The notes under the pieces: generated by a model | Told to the model about the DNA's origin: nothing | Seen by the model: only the letters and a program-made list of their open reading frames with translations | Database searches by the model: none | Assembly: GCA_947044365.1 (NCBI GenBank) | Contig: OX345639.1 | Span: forward strand, 8,291,218 to 8,355,217 | Origin: Petrosia ficiformis | Lineage: Eukaryota; Porifera; Demospongiae; Haplosclerida; Petrosiidae | Length of the DNA stretch: 64,000 bases | Direction: 5' to 3' | Program-made: the position numbers and the translations under genes | Shown here: in pieces, positions 23,965 through 38,900 of the stretch | Position numbering within the stretch: the stretch's first letter is position 1 | Layout: each line of letters starts with the position of its first letter

Positions 23965-26900
23965 CTGTAATGAAAGACAAGGTTTAGCATACTATTGCAT
24001 GCCTTCATAGTATGATGAGCGGGTGTATCAAAGGTGCTGACAGTGCTGTATTGTACTGTATGATAATTCATATACCACTCTGTCTAGTTTGATTCACCCA
24101 CTATACATCACCCACTTACTCTTGTGTACTACATATCAATAATGCACTTGAATGAATGAATTACTATTATATTCTGTTGAACTTTTTGGACAAAGCAATG
24201 TTTAATCATAGATTATCATACGCTACTCTGTACAAGAAGCAACTGAAATGTAGAAACCTGATGATTGATCTTCCTGCATAACACATGTCATTGGCAAAAC
24301 GGCCAACTACCCAATATTTAACTCAGGGAGTTTGATCAAAATTGCTTCCTTCAGAGTCCAAACAGTTCCTTTTGTCACCAACATAGTCCCATATAATTAT
24401 AATTTATGGTAATATTCATTTCTTTTGTACAGCAGTAGTTAATTAACATCAGCTGATGTTTTTTGCAACTATGAGTACGTTAAAACAGTCTGTTCTAAAA
24501 TGTCATGGGGCTAAAATATACCAAAGTTGGAATTCTTTTTGCTCCCAGAGGAACAGTCAGGTGAAAAATAACACTTCTTATTAGTCATGAATATCTTAAT
24601 TATATTCATAATGTACATGTTACTAAGAATCTAGCCCATAGTAATTACATTTTTGTGTTTCTGTACATGTATGAGTGTCAGTATAGAAGTATTGATAGGA
24701 TCATGTTTTGTGTTAACTATATACATGTGTGAAGTACCTACCTTTCTTTCATCTGGAACCATAGCAACCAGCACATTAACAAATCTTTGATAGCCAGGAC
24801 TAAATAAGGATTTAACAATCATTAATAATGATACATTATTTACAATAATTTATAGGTGTATTGAAAACATATATAGGAAGTGTAAGTAATATAAGTGGTG
24901 TTGAGGATGGATGGTGTTTGGTTTGTATTGCTTATGAATTGCTAAAAATATATACAGTCATAGCATCACACACCCAATCTTTTTTATCATCAAAATTAAG
25001 CACCTCACCTTATCCTATTCTGAGTATTAGAACTCAACAGCTATTATAGTAATCTTACTCTATTCATGCTATAATAACATCCTCTATATCAACTGACCTC
25101 TCTTGATTATAGCCATATTTTGGTTCAGTATACTTTACAACATCATCTTTTGTCCATGAAGGAGATTGTTCACCACATAGTAATAGTCTTAGCTCATAGG
25201 GAGAAAAAACACGAAGTCTTTTCATCGGAAAAACTCTATCAAATCCAACTATAGTGATAGATTAATGATGCATTGTAAAGTATGGATGAATACTAAAGTC
25301 TGTAAACATTCATTTGGCCCTCCTTGCTAAATGCTGTAACAATTAATGCAACAAAGTTTATGTTCATCTCGATCCCGTTTTAATGATATAAGTCACATTC
25401 TGGTACTACTGATATAAGTATTATTCTGGTACTACTGATACAAGTCTCATTCTAGCATGGTTTCAAAGTTGTTGGAATTTATACACACTCCAATGGCTGT
25501 ACAAAATGGCCAAATGGACATGGAAATGCTTAAGTTCATATACTATGTACTAATGGCTATTGAGAAGATTGCACAGTTAATATGCGAAAATGTATAAAAC
25601 AATAATTGTCTGCATAGATTAATTAAAAGCTAAATGTTTGTCTGATCATGGTAGTTGATATACAGTAATATTTATGAGCAGTGATGTGGAAACAGCGGAC
25701 ATTGTCCAATAAATCTAGTGAACGTCTGGTAAACTGAAACTGTTGTATACAAAGTATATGTCCGGTAGTTGGCTCACTATTTCCACACCACTGCTTAGAA
25801 GTACTTCAGATGGTTGATTAAAATTATAAATAACCTTTAAATGACTCTAATTGTCTTTTAATACCAGTTGATAGACAGAAGTCCTCCAAAAGTTGAATAT
25901 ACTCATCAGCATTGTCTATTGTAACATCCTAAATTAAGACAAAATAATTGATCACATGACATATCTTCTGGAACTTATCAAATATAACTGAATATTGATG
26001 TTAACATCCTAAATTAAGAATTGATCACATAACATATCTTCCTGGACTAATTAATATTATCAATTGATGTTAACATAAGAATTGATCACATGACATATCT
26101 TCCTGGACTAATCAAATATAACTGAATATTGATGTTAACATCCTAAATTAAGAATTGATCACATGACATATCTTCCTGGACTATAGTTGTCCATAATTAT
26201 TTGAATATTGATGTCAAACATATAAATAATTATATTTTATTATTTATAATTATGATAACATAAGGTGCCTATATTCATTAACTGTTCACACTGTATATTA
26301 CTATATATATATAATTAATTGTCAATAAAATGTCACCATACAGTAACAGTAATTATCTTAGTTCTACTGTCAGTATAGTATAGTAATTACTGTATCACTA
26401 CTGTGGTGTTCAATTGACAAGTACACTAATTACTGTCAAACCACTTTTGAAGTACTGTAGTGTGATAACGAAACTAGTGAGTAATTACTGTACTGTATGG
26501 TGACTTTTTATTGACATAATTATACTGTACATCATTCTATTAGAGAAACCAACCATATCAAGTCCATTTGGCTTCAGTAGAAATGACTGGTATCCATGAG
26601 TCTTTGATGAAGGAGTATACACAAAAGGTATCCTATTATAGAAGTTGTTATAAAAATGATTTCAGTTGTCACAAAGAGCTTCTAATAATAATACTATATA
26701 GTACTGTCCAACCACAAAAGCTACATGTCCATCTGGACAAGGTAAAATATCAAATTATTTCCTAATAAGGTAATGAACATACATGTCAATGTGAATTATT
26801 TCATACTTACATCATTTCATCAAGCTTGTCTTTATCACCTAATAGTAGATTTCCAATTTTATCTTGTTTTTGTTGCTGTGATAACATGCTATCTCTCGTT

Positions 26901-29900
26901 ATTACATCACGTTTACTAATGAGCTCGGATAATTCTTGTAAGAATTTACCACGATAAGGATCTAAAACATACAAATCTTGTCTATCAAGAATATCGGAGA
27001 ACCAAGGAGATCGTGGACTATTGACATCAACCCTTATATTTGAAGAATTATTTTCTGTCATAGGTATAGAAAAATCTTCTTTGCTACCATCTTTACTGGC
27101 CTCCTCTTCAGTCTCCATCATAATCAACATTTCCTTTTCTGACATATCATCACTTCCATTTTCAGGTTCAAGCAGTCTGTCTTCATTATTATCAACAGAA
27201 GCCTGGCTATTATCCTGTTCAATGGGTACTATGTCATCATCTTCATTTCTTAGTTGCCCTTCCTTGCTTTCTCCATCATCATCTCCTTGACTGCTTCCAG
27301 AGTCAATTGACAGGCTTCTACTTGTTGAGCAATGTTTCTTTGTCTTTGATGTGGAACACATCAGCTTGAAGAACAAATTGGAGAGAGGCATGTCAACCCT
27401 TCGGCCATCTTGAATACATTTCGCCACAAACATACCAAGTAATTGAAAGAGCTTACAAATACGATTCAGCACTTTACTCTCGGGAGATATTGGGGCTGGA
27501 AATAATCCATTTGATCTTTGTACATAGTAACCTGGTCTTCTTATACCTTGTCCAATATCAACCTGTACATAAAGGATTAATATGCGTGTTAACTTTTTAC
27601 TAATATTTGATAGTGTTGAAGTATTTTAAAGGTCATCCACGTTCACCATGACCTCAGAAAAATGTTCATAACTTTAGTTTGGAATGTCCAACAATCTTTT
27701 TACCTGCACCGTTTTAATATAGTAGTCCTTCCCGTTCTTTTTTTTGTGTATGTCAAATTTCAATCCATTGCTTCATTATTGAGTTACCATATAATCATGT
27801 ATTAACTTTATGACATTAAAACTATACACTATATTACATATAAAGTCATAATTAAGTTTGAGGAAATCGTGATGTAACAGCTTATAGTGTTACAACACAC
27901 ACAGTCACAGGTAGATGGTCAATAATTACTATGTACATCATAATTAGTCCAAGAGGATGCTAAAAATGAACCAGTAATACTGTTCTTTATTGTGTATAGT
28001 TCTATACTGTAAAGTACAGCATATAATATACACTGTATTGTGACACTGTATAGTACTATACACAATACAAAAACAGTATTCATTTTTACATCCTCTTGGA
28101 CTAATTAGGTTGTAGATTGTAATGTGTATTGTAGCAAACTAATCACAAACCACAAACCACAAAATCTAAACCTAACTTGACAAGTACACACATGTATTTA
28201 TTATAATCTACAACCTGCCCAACCTGTCAAGTTAGGTTTAAAGATAGATTTTGTGGTTTTGGATTAGTTTAGGGTTAGGGTTAGGGTTAGGGTACTGATG
28301 AAGTCAAAGTAAAACAGAATGCTATTAAAAGAGATTAGGTGAGCCAAAATAAACACATATTCATCTAATGAGTGATATAAGACATGGAGTTGCCAGATGA
28401 GCTGGTTAGATACATTACAGTCTGTTCACATTCATTATGACCTCAGAATTAGGTTCATGTAATACATAAACCTAATTTTGAGGTCATAATGAAACTATTA
28501 TAATGTATAGTTAGGTTAATACATGATTATACTGTAACTCAATAATGAAGCAATGGATTGAAATTTAACATACACAAAAAAGAATGGGAAAGATAAATAT
28601 ATGAAAATGGTGCAGATAAAAAGATTGTTGGTCATTCTAAAATTAATTTTAGAATTTTTTTCTGATGTCATAGTGAACATGAACTATCCTGAAGCCAGAA
28701 AAAACTGGAATCTTCACCAATGAATAAGCATTCTATTTTGAAGGATTTCTTTCAGTATGGTTATAAGATTATGTAATTAAATTAAACACAAATTTCAACA
28801 ATATTTCCCACACACACAAACCTCTCTTGATTGGTCATCTTGATCATCATCATCACACAGCCACATTCCCAGTCCTTTACATTGAAATTCTGCAGATACC
28901 AGCGCATAGAATTCCAATGATGGACCCAAACCAGTACCTTCTTCATTCATGAACTCAATTTCCAAGACAGATTTACGTTCTGCATGTGCATTAAGTACTG
29001 AATGAGCCCACTGCAATATCTGTAATGCACATGTATGAAATATATATATATATATTGATTTCTGATTAACTTTTCATATCAAAACAAACCAATGAGATCA
29101 GAATATTACATCAAAGCTATGAATACTCCTGAATTGTGTATGTATCATAACTTCACATAAACAACAATTAGTACAGTCATTTTCATAGAAATACACATTC
29201 TTCCTCATTACTATGAAATCATTAATGAAATTACTAGTACTGTACTATACCACAATATAGTATATATAGTATAAAAGTATACATGTGTATGTGTAATTGT
29301 ATAGTACTGTAGTGTATACACCTCTATGTACTGTTACATGTACATACATGTATCACAATGTGTAATAAATAGTACATGATATTATATAGTACATGTACTA
29401 TAGTGTATACACCTCTATGTACTGTTACATGTACATACATGTATCACAATGTGTAATAAATAGTACATGATATTATATAGTACATGTACTATAGTGTATA
29501 CACCTCTATGTACTGTTACATGTACATACATGTATCACAATGTGTAATAAATAGTACATGATATTATATAGTACATGTACTATAGTGTATACACCTCTAT
29601 GTACTGTTACATGTACATATCACAATGTGAAATAAATAGTACATGATATATCTACTTATATAGTACATGTACTGTAGTGTACACACCTCTATGTACTGTT
29701 ACATGCATATATCACAATGTGTAATAAATAGTACATGATATATCTAATTGTATGTGAGAAAGTGATCATTTAGAATCTTGAAGGAGTACTTCAGTCAGTT
29801 CATCAGAGATCTGTGTATTTAGACTGCAATCAGGCTTACACTTACTTCTTCAGGCCCCAGCTTTTGAGTACACAGAAAGGTAGAGACACCAGTGCCATCA

Positions 29901-32900
29901 GTAATGATTGATACATAATCATCACAAAGCAATTATAGGGATACTTTTTTCTCAATATATCTTGTTAGTATTGGAGGCAAAACATGACAGAATTTCAAAG
30001 AAACCTCACTAACACTGACTTAGGCTGTATTTAAGGTAACAATAATAGTAATAATTATATTACACTGATTTTGGAGTTATTAGTAACAGTAATGGTAATA
30101 TACTGATTTATAAGGTAGTAAAATATTACATTGTATTGTAATTGACCCCATGTCTAGCCACAGACAAATACCATATAGCAATCATACAAATATTTATGAT
30201 GTTTAATGATGTAACATTATGATGTATATTGATGTCAAGGACAAATGATGCAACCATACAATATTATGATGTCACAGACAAATACTATGCAGCACCCATA
30301 CAATAACTGTATTATGATGTATATTGATGTCACAGACAAATACCATGCAGCACCCATACACATGTGATCCTTAATGTATTATGATGTATTATGATGTATA
30401 TTGATGTCACAGACAAATACCATGCAGCACCCACACACATGTGATCCTTATTGATGTGGAACAGTATTATGATGTATGTTAATGTCACAGACAGATTATA
30501 TCCTGCCTGAGGCAACTCATTTTTCATTTTTTCATTGCCTCAGGTGTCTGTCTTTCTTTCTTTCTTTCCATCTCAAGTTATCATATAATATTTATGATGC
30601 TTAATGATGTCACAAACAATAATCAATGTTGTTGTATATATAGGAAATACGATATGTATGTTTATAAATCTATCATGTAACAAAACAGATGTTCCCACAC
30701 TGGAAAATAGACAATGCCATGTATAATAAAAGATAATTACTGTGAATAGTTTTACAACACACAATACACGAACATGTACAAAAACGTCACGCTTTTATTA
30801 TAAATAAAAATATGTGGAAAACAAGATATATGGAGAAAGGTATCATTGTGATTGCTTTGTGATATCAATGAATATTGGCTTTCTTATAAAATTTATGTCT
30901 GACTTTGGCAAAGAATAACAAGTTAACAACTATTAATTGCAGTTTCTAAAGCTACTTTCTTCCTGAACTGTATTGTAGCTCGAGTGAGTCATACCTTGTC
31001 CATTAATTAACAATTGATATGTGATACAAGCAAATACATATAGATGTAGTTTGAACTCGTGAGAAAGCAATGCTTAGGCTTTGCACAGTATGTGTGTCTA
31101 CTGTACAGTATTTAAGAGAAATATACAATAAATGTTTTATTTCACTATTACTGAATAGAAAAATCCAAAAGGATCCCAATTCATTTTTATATCCCTCAGG
31201 GACATACCTATGAGTGTTAGCTAGTATATGTATATGGTATAAGTATATTTATACAATGGTGTGTGGGCACTTCAAGTATACATAAAAGTGATAGTTAATT
31301 GTAAGTTCAAGTGTTTATATATACAAAATGTATATATATCTTACATAAAAGGTTCTTTAATTGTGGGTTCAAGTGTTTATATACATAAAAGTGTTAGTTA
31401 ATTGTAAGTTCAAGTGTTTATATATATATATATTACATAAAAGAATTGTGGGTTAAAGTGTTTATCAACAATATCAATTAATGTGCTTATAATCATAAAG
31501 ATGTATTTGTATACAGCTACTTCATCATAATCACAAAGTTTGCCTGTATTGTGTCTACACTATCATGGAATATATATAATATTTCAATTTCAGTTTATGA
31601 AACAGTAACTTCAAACAAATATACAGTTATATCACCACACAGTACAGTAATGTCATACAGTACAATAATATCACCACACAGTACAGTAATGTCATACAGT
31701 ACAGTAATATCACCACACAGTACAGTAATGTCATACAGTACAGTAATGTCATACAGTACAGTAATATCACCACACAGTACAGTAATGTCATACAGTACAG
31801 TAATATCACCATACAGTACAGTTAATATCACCATACAGTACAGTAATATCACCATACAGTACAGTAATGTCATACAGTACAGTAATAGCGTACAGTACAG
31901 TAATGTATAACAGTACAGTAATGTCACACAGTACAGTAATGTCATACAGTACAGTACAGTGTATCGTATATTATAGTGTAGTATCACCACAATAGTTTAA
32001 TAGTATACTGTATTACTTTTAAATATAGTAGAATCACTACCCTGTGGGCCATATTAATATAATAGTAATGAATCAGTGTTTTTGATAAGCTCATATGGTG
32101 CACCATTGGCCCAAAGAGCTTCTTATTTGGCACTGCACAGTTCTCTCCTCGGGCTAGTGGCGCAGTTAATTATGATTATATTGTCACTAACAGCATTAAC
32201 TTTTTGTTAATTGGCTCAAGATGTATTCCCAATGGCACACACACTGACCATTGTTGAGCCAATTTGGCCTATGCTTCAAAAAGAATCAAAACTATGACGG
32301 GATTACTCACTAGTTTCTAAGACTTAAAACATAATTAGGTTTACAACTGATATAGTCAAATGAATAATAAAGAATAAATAATCATTAACTTAATAATGTG
32401 ATATACAAAATACATGTACATGTTAAGTAGATATAAAGGATATAATTATGTAAATACTATTCTAAGTATAGTAATTAGCATAATTTAGTTTATATAAGCA
32501 CAATTGAGGTTTGGTCAAAAATACAATAATTTGAAGTGTTAGTTCCATGAATAATTAAAAAGCATTACTATGATTTCACTTGTACATGAGGTTGTCATGG
32601 AGACTAAAATATATGGAACTATATACATGTACATGTATATGTATAAAGTTGTCATGGAGACTAAACCAATATTTATACTATTAAAACAATAGAACAGAAA
32701 TAGGAACTAATCATCACCTCCTCTTCTCTCCTGGGTATACATACTCTATCCTGTCTCAGCCTACCAATATGGTATTCATATTGCTCCTCTTTCCTTAACG
32801 ATCCACTTCTCAATCTCTCTAAAATTTCATCACGACGTTTCTGTAACCATATGACTGCTCTAATATATGAAAGATAATGTAATATATAACATATATATAG

Positions 32901-35900
32901 TTTTCGATAAGTTTTGAAGCATGGGCCAAATTGGCCAACAATGGTTAGTGTGTGGACCATTGGGAATACATCTTGAGCCAATTAACTTTTAGGACAATAT
33001 AATCATATTTAACTGCGCCATCTGCCCCAAAGAGGAAACTGCCAAATAAGAAGCCCTTTAGGCCAATGGTGCACCATATAAGCTCATTAAAAACTCTGAT
33101 ATGTATATACATGTATATATAATAATCTGTTCATGGATGTACAGGGCTACACTAATCATTGGTGAGGTCTTTAGACTACTGTGTACACAGTATTTGTATC
33201 AATGAAATGATCTATTAAGATCTTAATCATATAAAGATCCTACATCGTAGTACTTGTGCATGTATTTGTACTTGTACTTCAAAGGTACTTGTAATTGTGT
33301 TTGCTGTATTTGTTTTTGTAGCTCTTGTATTTTACTCAAGTCCTTACAAATGTACTTGACCTCATGCCTGGTATATATACAAGAGTAAGATCTCAGTTTT
33401 ACAGGTACTTTTAGTCTTAGCTGAATGAAACATGAGATCATTTACGTCCCATTCTTGTACATATCAAACATATGGTCTTATAATGTCATAAATTCCATAG
33501 TTCATACATATGTATAGTTATTATACAGTACCTGATATTATTAAGTTTACATACTATCACTGTACTTGACTACAGTGTACTTTGTGAGTGAAGTACACTG
33601 TACTTCGAATGTACTACACAGTATTATACCTTAGTACTATGCTATCAAATACAAATGAAAAGAGAATTCACACATTTCAGTACAGAGTAGTACTATAATA
33701 CTACTTAGAAGTATAGTTGACTATCACCTTATTAAAGTGTAGCTCCCATCATAGTATGTAAACTTAATAAAGTCAGGTGATGTATAATAAATTGTATGTA
33801 CTTAAAGCAGTACTGAACTATAAATTCATTCCCAGTCATATGAATTATAATATTAATATTTAATAAATAAAGATCCATATGAAACTGGAACTACATTTAT
33901 AGTTACCTGGAAACAAGTTCTGATACAGTTTAGAATGTACACTACAAATATGGAATGTGTTGGAATGTAATACTGTATTGTATAAGGATGCTAAATATAG
34001 CTATGATGTCATTGAATTTGTACTATAGTTCTGATTACATCTATGAATATCATTACATTAATAATACATTATTTTTAGTGACAAATGATCTAATGGAAAT
34101 TTATCACTACAATAATTATGATAAACAAGCATATATAATATCATTATATGATAATACACAATTAATTAATATATCATAGTTATTTTTTATTATGGTTTTG
34201 TCTATAAAAGATACATTCATGTGGACATTGGCTTCAGAATAAATAACAATTACAGATATCCTTTATAATAATAAGTCCAGTTTTCCCAAGATGACAAGCT
34301 ATGACTAAGGTAATCGACCTGATGTTATTTTTGTCTGCTATGAACAACCATAGTTAGTTTGCTTGTTTTAAGAATAACTTGTTCATATGATAATGTATAG
34401 AACTATATGTAAATGTCTTGTGGTTTGTCAGTGATTCGGCACAGCATCATAGTGAAGTAAAATTAGGAACAAATCTGAATACCAAGTACAAGTACTAAAA
34501 CTAACTATAACTAGCATTTAACTACAAGTAGAATTAGTACTAATTATAATAGTAAGTATTAGAACTAGTATTTAACTACAAGTATTAGAACTAGTATTTA
34601 ACTACAAGTATTAGAACTAGTACTAATTATAATAGTAAGTATTAGAACTAGTATTTAACTACAAGTATTAGAACTAGTATTTAACTACAAGTATTAGAAT
34701 TAGTACTAATTATAATAGTAAGTATTAGAACTAGTATTTAACTACAAGTATTAGAACTAGTACTAATTATAATAGTAAGTATTAGAACTAGTATTTAACT
34801 ACAAGTATTAGAACTAGCATTTTAATACAAGTACATGTAGTACTAATTAAATCTATTTTAGGATATCTTTATGATTCAATCTACAATCCACAGGATCAAT
34901 CTATAATATTTATTTATAATCACCTCACCCTCGGGTATATGGCCCTCCTGTTCGGTTTTTATTAATATGATATAGCACTCATAGGAATGCTATAACTATT
35001 ACATAAAAATTCAATATATAATATATATATATACATGTATATATATATTATTATATATTATATATCATATAATGAGATTTTTTCATAGCCCATACATTTT
35101 CAATGGGGTGGATATGTCATATTATAAGATTTATATCAATTTGGAATCAATGCACATGCTCAGAAGGTATGGCTTTCAAAATGGTGGACTGAAATCTAAC
35201 AGGTATGAATCTGCATTATTATAATATATACATATAGCATGGCAAATAAAAGAACTTAATTTGCACTCTGCAAGAAAGCAGCTTGTAGAAACTGCAATTA
35301 CATGTAATTGCTGTTTAAGATTTAAAAGTTACACAAGATGACAAGAATCTTAAGAGTGAAAAACAAATAACTATAATAGTCTGTTGGGTTTCATGAAAGA
35401 TTATATACATGTACTTCAGAAATGACAAATCTACCAAAGATTAATCATTACAAAGCAATCATAAGTTAGTCTCGTCTCCAGACTGCCCTGCCACACTCCA
35501 CGGCGAAAAACAGGTTGCTAACTTGGGCCAACATTCCTGGTGCAGTCACACTATAATCAGGTGACTGTCACCTGCTCACTCCACCTACTTGTATCACAAA
35601 TGTTCAAATCTTTGTGTGGTGAATCACAGCCTCGATCCAGACGATGGTAAAAGGGAGGTATCCAGGACGCTTCATAGCCTTTCTTACAGCTTCCTTTATT
35701 ACCTGTTTTTGATATGCCATTTTTGAATATACGAAGTCATGTGATCAATTAATAAACTGAGCAATCTGATTGGATATTACAAATTTCAGGTAATAAATGT
35801 CACTGCACCAGGAATGTTGGCCCAATTTACAAGACTGTTTTCCGCCATGGGACATGCAGCCTGGGGATGAGACTAATCATAAGGATACTAGAGATATGTT

Positions 35901-38900
35901 CACTATTGGATACTAGAACTTAAACAAAAATGCTGTACTAGTTTTAATCATATTATGAATATCATTACACTAATAATACATTATTTTTAGTGACAAATGA
36001 TCTAATGAAAATTTATCACTACAATAATTATGATAACATAATATATAAGATCATTATGTATGATAATACACACATATCATAGTTATTTTTTATTATGGTT
36101 TTGTCTATAAAAGATACATTCATTGTGGACATTGGCTTCAGAATAAATAACAATTTATACACTGTACAGCACTCGCATCCTTTAAATAATATTTAGTTTT
36201 CCTACGCTCTGACAAAGGTAATTGACCTATTACAACTGATGTTATTTTTGTCACCATGAAGGTTACAACTTGTTGCTATGGTGACCATTGGTTGGTATAG
36301 TGATTAATAATATTTACACTTAATGCATAGAATTAAGCACAACTAAATTGCAAGTTACTGACCTTGATGCTCCAAATGCTGTACACATGAAGAATATCTC
36401 TCTTGTCTCAAAAGGGAATAAGAAAGAATATGAAGAAGTTAACAAGTGACACCAATGTGGTAAAGAACCACTTGACAATGATAATGGGTCCTGTGTTGAG
36501 GAAAATTTCAATATTTCATGATTATGATTCGTATACAGTACATGTACAATACATCACTGTTTTCAATAATGTTAATTAGCAAGTAGAAATGAAGGGGCAC
36601 TAAAACTAGTGTTGCTTCTAAAGGTCTATACCTTTTACGCCCCTTAACAATGTACCCTTCTAGAAATGTCAACAGACATTTTAAGCAACATGTAGCAAGA
36701 ATCCAACTTACTCTTTTTCTTGTGATGCAGTGCTGTGATTCAAAAACAAAGTGGTGTATAGACATGAGTTTGTGTGGTAGAGGACATGGATATCTAATTA
36801 ATTTTGTCCCTTACATTTTAACTGCTTACATTGGAACAGTGCACTATTTTAATAATTTCACCAAATCATGGACACACATTGACATTAGCTCGAATTAAGG
36901 TCTACTTCTACTTTGAGCTGACAGTGAAATCCTTATTAAAAATTGTGATACAAATGTACAATGAATCTCATCCATACAGGTGGAGTAGGTTACTATAATC
37001 TGTCTGTCTGTCTGTCTGAGTATTAATGAAAGTTAATAGTACACTTCAAATTCAACAGGTAAAAATTAAAAATAGGCTTTCCTAAAACCTTTCTGCTATG
37101 AAGTTATGACAACTCACAGTTACCACTTCCTGATCTAGAAAAGACTTCTACTAGCAAACTAATACATCAAAACACAACTTATTCTATGTGAAGGTTATCA
37201 CTGGCGAAGCCTACTTCAAACCAATTAGAATTCACATAGTGACTGCTATATAACACTGGTTCTATATACAAGTGACAGTTACTTTCTAACTCTAGTTCAT
37301 GCATCAGATTCTAGTTTCTTTGTGTGCCCTTCTTACAGAGTTGAGAAGTAAGCCATAATTTTTTCAATAATTATTAGCGTACATGTAAATGTATGATATC
37401 TATATATACTTGTAGTGAGTGAGGGTTCTGCATCTTGGGTGCATTCTGTAATTATGCATATAATTATGATGTACCAGGGATGTGGAAATAGTGAGCTAAC
37501 TACCAGACATTTTGGCCTATTTTCACCACTCTTGTCCTGCTATACAGTTACAGTTCAGTTTCAGTTTACCGGATTTATTGGACAATGTCCTGCATGACTG
37601 GCTGTTTCCACACCACTGTGTATGTATAATTAATTACGAACATTCATTAAATCTTACATGTATTTGTTGTACAAGTTTGTTAACTAGTTTCCTGCTATGG
37701 AAGTCTTTAGGTTTGACCTCAAAGTCTGCTAAGATAAGAAAAATGGTAAGTGGTATATTTAGTAAACATTTGTAAACAACGTATATAATTGATAAATAGA
37801 TACCATACAACAAATGATGATTATATTAGATGAAATGATAATGTATTATAACTACATTATACATGAGGCACATTCTCAATCTATATTTAGTTAACCACAA
37901 TAAATTTTTTGCATTACCTCATACTATAAACACATGTATTTAATTAGCTAATTAGATCAGCCAACAGACACATGACATCTGATGTACATGCACATTGTAT
38001 ATATACTAAAGTCTGTTTACATTCATGATGTCCTCAAAATTATGATGTGATGACTTTATATGTAATATAATGTATAGTTTAATGTCATATGGTTAATACA
38101 TGATTATACTGTAACTCAATAATGAAGCAATGGATTGAAATCTGAAATACACAAAAAAGAACGGTAAGGATAATTATATGAAAATGGCACAGGTAAAAAG
38201 ATTGTTGGTCATTTCAAACTAAAGTTATGAGCATTTTTCTGAGGACAAGGTGAACATGAATGACCTTTATCATCAGGTCTCTAATTGCCTCTATTAAGTA
38301 GACCTTTCTCTTATATGATACAGTGTTCTATCCACACTGGTCAGGAATAACTAACTCTCAGATGAATCACCTCTAATCATATACATGTATCTCAGATATA
38401 GCTTACAGAGACAGAATTAAGTATATACCATATACCATGGAAATATTGATGGTTATAGTTTAGCGAGTATTGACGAATTAAATTTTGACAATTACAAATT
38501 AAATTTTATTTATGTGGGCGTGATTGAGGACGTGTGTTTTACGTGTAAGCAATAAACAGCTGTTTCATTTTAATTTTATCACTGGAAGTACTTACATGTA
38601 AATAGTGGAAAGTGAGAACTGAGAAATGGAGACTACTACTTCTTGTTGGACATAACATAAAACCACCAAACCGCCAAATAAAAAAAAACACCATCATGAA
38701 TATGGTACATTGTATACTGAGTGAACTGCTCTAAAGGAAAGTTAGAATTTGACCACCATTCTCAATATCCTAATCAGGATGATCTCAATTCTAAAGGCTT
38801 CTTTGAATTCTAACTGTTTAAAAACACTTACAACTCGTTATTGAACTGGTATATTTAATCAAAGGATAAAAATCAATTAATGTAGAGCCACACCCATTAA

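Noticed and set aside
27021..27290. 89-codon Ser-rich plus-strand frame
   Set aside because: Antisense shadow of the acidic insert in the HECTD1 exon 26811-27562.
31551..31990. 119- and 131-codon frames on opposite strands
   Set aside because: CAGTACAGTAAT short satellite.
38755..38835. Possible HECTD1 exon reading [13 protein letters not shown] on the minus strand
   Set aside because: It resembles the LLRILY block of vertebrate HECTD1, but no acceptor and donor pair keeps the phase between exons 39439-39472 and 37658-37728, and the frame from the best acceptor hits a stop.
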